DNA from: an uncultured Prevotella sp.
GTDB taxonomy: Bacteria > Bacteroidota > Bacteroidia > Bacteroidales > Bacteroidaceae
DNA length: 6,422 bases
Assembly: GCA_900556795.1 (NCBI GenBank)
Contig: USQD01000119.1
Location: forward strand, 1-6,422
Direction: 5' to 3'
This document shows positions 6,420 to 6,422 of the stretch, in pieces. A program made the position numbers and the translations under genes. The notes beneath the pieces were generated by a model that did no database searches, was not told the origin of the DNA, and saw only the letters and a list, made by a program, of their open reading frames with translations. Position 1 is the first letter of the stretch, and the number at the start of each line of letters is the position of its first letter.

Positions 6420-6422
6420 TAA

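Noticed and set aside
1..6422. Possible mobile element, defence island, CRISPR array or biosynthetic cluster
   Set aside because: I found no transposase, integrase, spaced repeats, tRNA-flanked boundaries or matching gene sets; the genes look like ordinary chromosomal ones in small transcription units.

Overview
The window looks like chromosomal DNA from a member of the Bacteroidota, most likely a Prevotella/Segatella-type gut or oral species. Three things suggest this. A tetratricopeptide/membrane/helix-turn-helix protein of the DUF6377 type, a family typical of that phylum, sits at the right end. The intergenic regions are AT-rich and carry matches to the Bacteroidota -7 promoter element TAnnTTTG. 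Most genes also lack a clear Shine-Dalgarno sequence. The assignment rests on sequence style and remembered families, not on a database search.

Layout, left to right. (1) A tight rightward three-gene cluster at 18-2289: an exported endonuclease/exonuclease/phosphatase-fold protein, a small uracil-DNA-glycosylase-superfamily protein and uridine kinase (udk). The genes are separated by 1 and 3 nt, and the cluster ends in a strong hairpin at 2292-2331. (2) A leftward gene (2337-2999) for a six-helix DUF308/HdeD-like membrane protein converges on that hairpin. (3) A 157-nt divergent promoter region separates it from a rightward pair: a histidine-phosphatase (phosphoglycerate-mutase-like) protein at 3157-3714 and a YdfG-like short-chain dehydrogenase at 3810-4568. 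(4) A perfect 24-bp hairpin at 4585-4640 separates this pair from a leftward 555-codon gene (4642-6309). That gene encodes a membrane-tethered TPR/coiled-coil/HTH putative regulator. (5) The last 113 nt hold its promoter and probably the promoter of a rightward gene beyond the window.

The first cluster has a loose nucleic-acid theme: phosphodiester or phosphate hydrolysis outside the cytoplasm, possible base removal from DNA, and nucleoside salvage. The sequence does not prove that the three proteins act together. The phosphatase and dehydrogenase look like general metabolic or housekeeping enzymes. The regulator probably senses something through its periplasmic TPR half and signals through a cytoplasmic C-terminal HTH.

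I found no mobile element, CRISPR array, tRNA/rRNA, defence island or biosynthetic cluster. No stretch over 300 bases lacks a gene. The points most worth following up are the membrane-tethered regulator with a divergent neighbour, the divergent glycosylase motifs, and a Cys where uridine kinases usually have a base-contacting His.
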